6,789 bases of DNA from an uncultured Bacteroidota bacterium (lineage in GTDB: Bacteria; Bacteroidota; Bacteroidia; Bacteroidales; P3), in the NCBI GenBank assembly GCA_902766265.1, contig CACXCY010000131.1, positions 1-6,789 of the forward strand, written 5' to 3'. This document shows, one piece after another, positions 6,601 to 6,789 of the stretch; positions within the stretch are counted from its first letter, which is position 1; every line of letters begins with the position of its first letter. Under the pieces are notes generated by a model. It searched no databases and was not told the DNA's origin. It worked only from the letters and a program-made list of their open reading frames with translations. Made by a program: the position numbers and the translations under genes.

Positions 6601-6675
6601 AAGTTACTACCAAGTTACTGTCATGTTACTGTCAAGTTACTAGCAAGTTACTGACAAGGTACTTATTATACTGAC
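6601..6675. repeat. Tandem array of 11-bp direct repeats (AAGTTACTGTC)
   Basis: Six consecutive 11-base units start at 6601, 6612, 6623, 6634, 6645 and 6656, close to the consensus AAGTTACTGTC. The core GTTACT is intact in the first five; the sixth reads AAGGTACTTAT. A worn, one-base-shorter unit ending TATACTGAC (to 6675) follows. A detached copy, AAGTTGCTGTC, lies at 6511-6521. The 11-bp spacing puts every unit on nearly the same face of the helix, which suits cooperative protein binding. The array lies upstream of the arc promoter, about 125 bases from its -33 element. Regulator site, iteron-like array or neutral repeat cannot be told apart from sequence. Confidence 0.85.
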
Positions 6676-6705
6676 AATTAATACATTAAGTAAAAATTAC
6701 CGATT

Positions 6706-6718
6706 GTTAAAATTTAAC
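6706..6718. repeat. A/T-rich palindrome GTTAAA-A-TTTAAC
   Basis: GTTAAA (6706-6711) and TTTAAC (6713-6718) form a perfect dyad around a single A, within A/T-rich DNA. It could be an operator or a chance palindrome in skewed sequence; no adjacent gene is known. Confidence 0.4.
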
Positions 6719-6736
6719 GTTTTCGATAAGCCGAGA

Positions 6737-6758
6737 ACAGACAAACCTGTTTGTATGT
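6737..6758. repeat. Inverted repeat near the right edge
   Basis: ACAGACAAAC (6737-6746) pairs with GTTTGTATGT (6749-6758) at nine of ten positions across a two-base centre. No T run follows on either strand, so it is not a clear terminator. It may be an operator or part of a larger intergenic repeat cut by the window edge. Confidence 0.45.
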
Positions 6759-6789
6759 CGAGGCGAGAAAACGACGGGCGCGGAGCCCC

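Larger units (their letters stand above)
6384..6789. other. Gene-free right edge: arc upstream region with repeats and dyads
   Basis: I find no supportable gene in these 406 bases. Besides the arc promoter and the 11-bp array, there is an 8-bp inverted repeat AATGTTAA/TTAACATT (6535-6542 and 6570-6577) and a single DnaA-box-like TTATCAACA (6491-6499). An A/T-rich stretch runs over about 6661-6720, and the G/C content rises sharply in the last 30 bases. The window ends before any adjoining gene can be recognised; all three minus-strand frames are open over the last 30 bases, so a neighbouring gene could begin or end just beyond the edge. Confidence 0.6.

Noticed and set aside
6601..6675. Possible CRISPR or transposon end
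   Set aside because: Units are 11 bases and contiguous with no spacers, and no transposase or terminal inverted repeat pair is present.
6491..6720. Chromosomal replication origin
   Set aside because: Only one imperfect DnaA-like box is visible and no dnaA, dnaN or rep gene is in the window, so it is kept as a lead rather than annotated as an origin.

Overview
The window looks like chromosomal DNA from a Bacteroidales member, possibly Prevotellaceae; the family-level placement is a weak inference. Two signals support the order. Matches to the Bacteroidetes sigma-factor -7 motif (TAnnTTTG) lie upstream of the lipoprotein gene and of the carbamate kinase gene. Gene starts follow A/T-rich leaders with no clear Shine-Dalgarno sequence. 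No transposase, integrase, phage gene, tRNA, rRNA or CRISPR array is visible.

Plus strand, left side: the window opens in the last 46 codons of a D-alanyl-D-alanine dipeptidase, closed by a strong hairpin terminator (168-209). The next gap holds a degenerate tandem repeat of 23-bp period (272-363) and then a Bacteroidetes-type promoter. That promoter drives a 140-aa lipoprotein of unknown function, which ends at a perfect 30-bp palindromic terminator (896-932).

Minus strand, centre: everything from 984 to 6383 reads leftward. A DASS-family anion/Na+ symporter (2347-3780) and a DcaP-like outer-membrane porin (984-2336) are 10 bp apart and are probably one transcript, giving an inner-membrane transporter paired with an outer-membrane channel. 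To the right is a second unit with its own promoter and terminator: carbamate kinase (5445-6383), a four-helix membrane protein with an internal duplication (4986-5432), and ornithine carbamoyltransferase (3959-4960). Together the two enzymes can turn citrulline plus phosphate into ornithine, ammonia, CO2 and ATP. This is the lower half of the arginine deiminase pathway; no arginine deiminase is in the window. The ornithine enzyme carries the SMG loop of true ornithine carbamoyltransferases, which favours a catabolic arcB role in a group whose biosynthetic enzyme is often the succinylornithine type.

Right edge (6384-6789): no gene is recognised. It holds the arc promoter, a six-unit array of 11-bp direct repeats with a decayed seventh unit and one detached copy, an isolated DnaA-box-like 9-mer, A/T-rich DNA and several dyads. 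I see no clearly new multi-gene system. The best leads are the duplicated membrane protein inside the arc operon and the two short-period repeat arrays.
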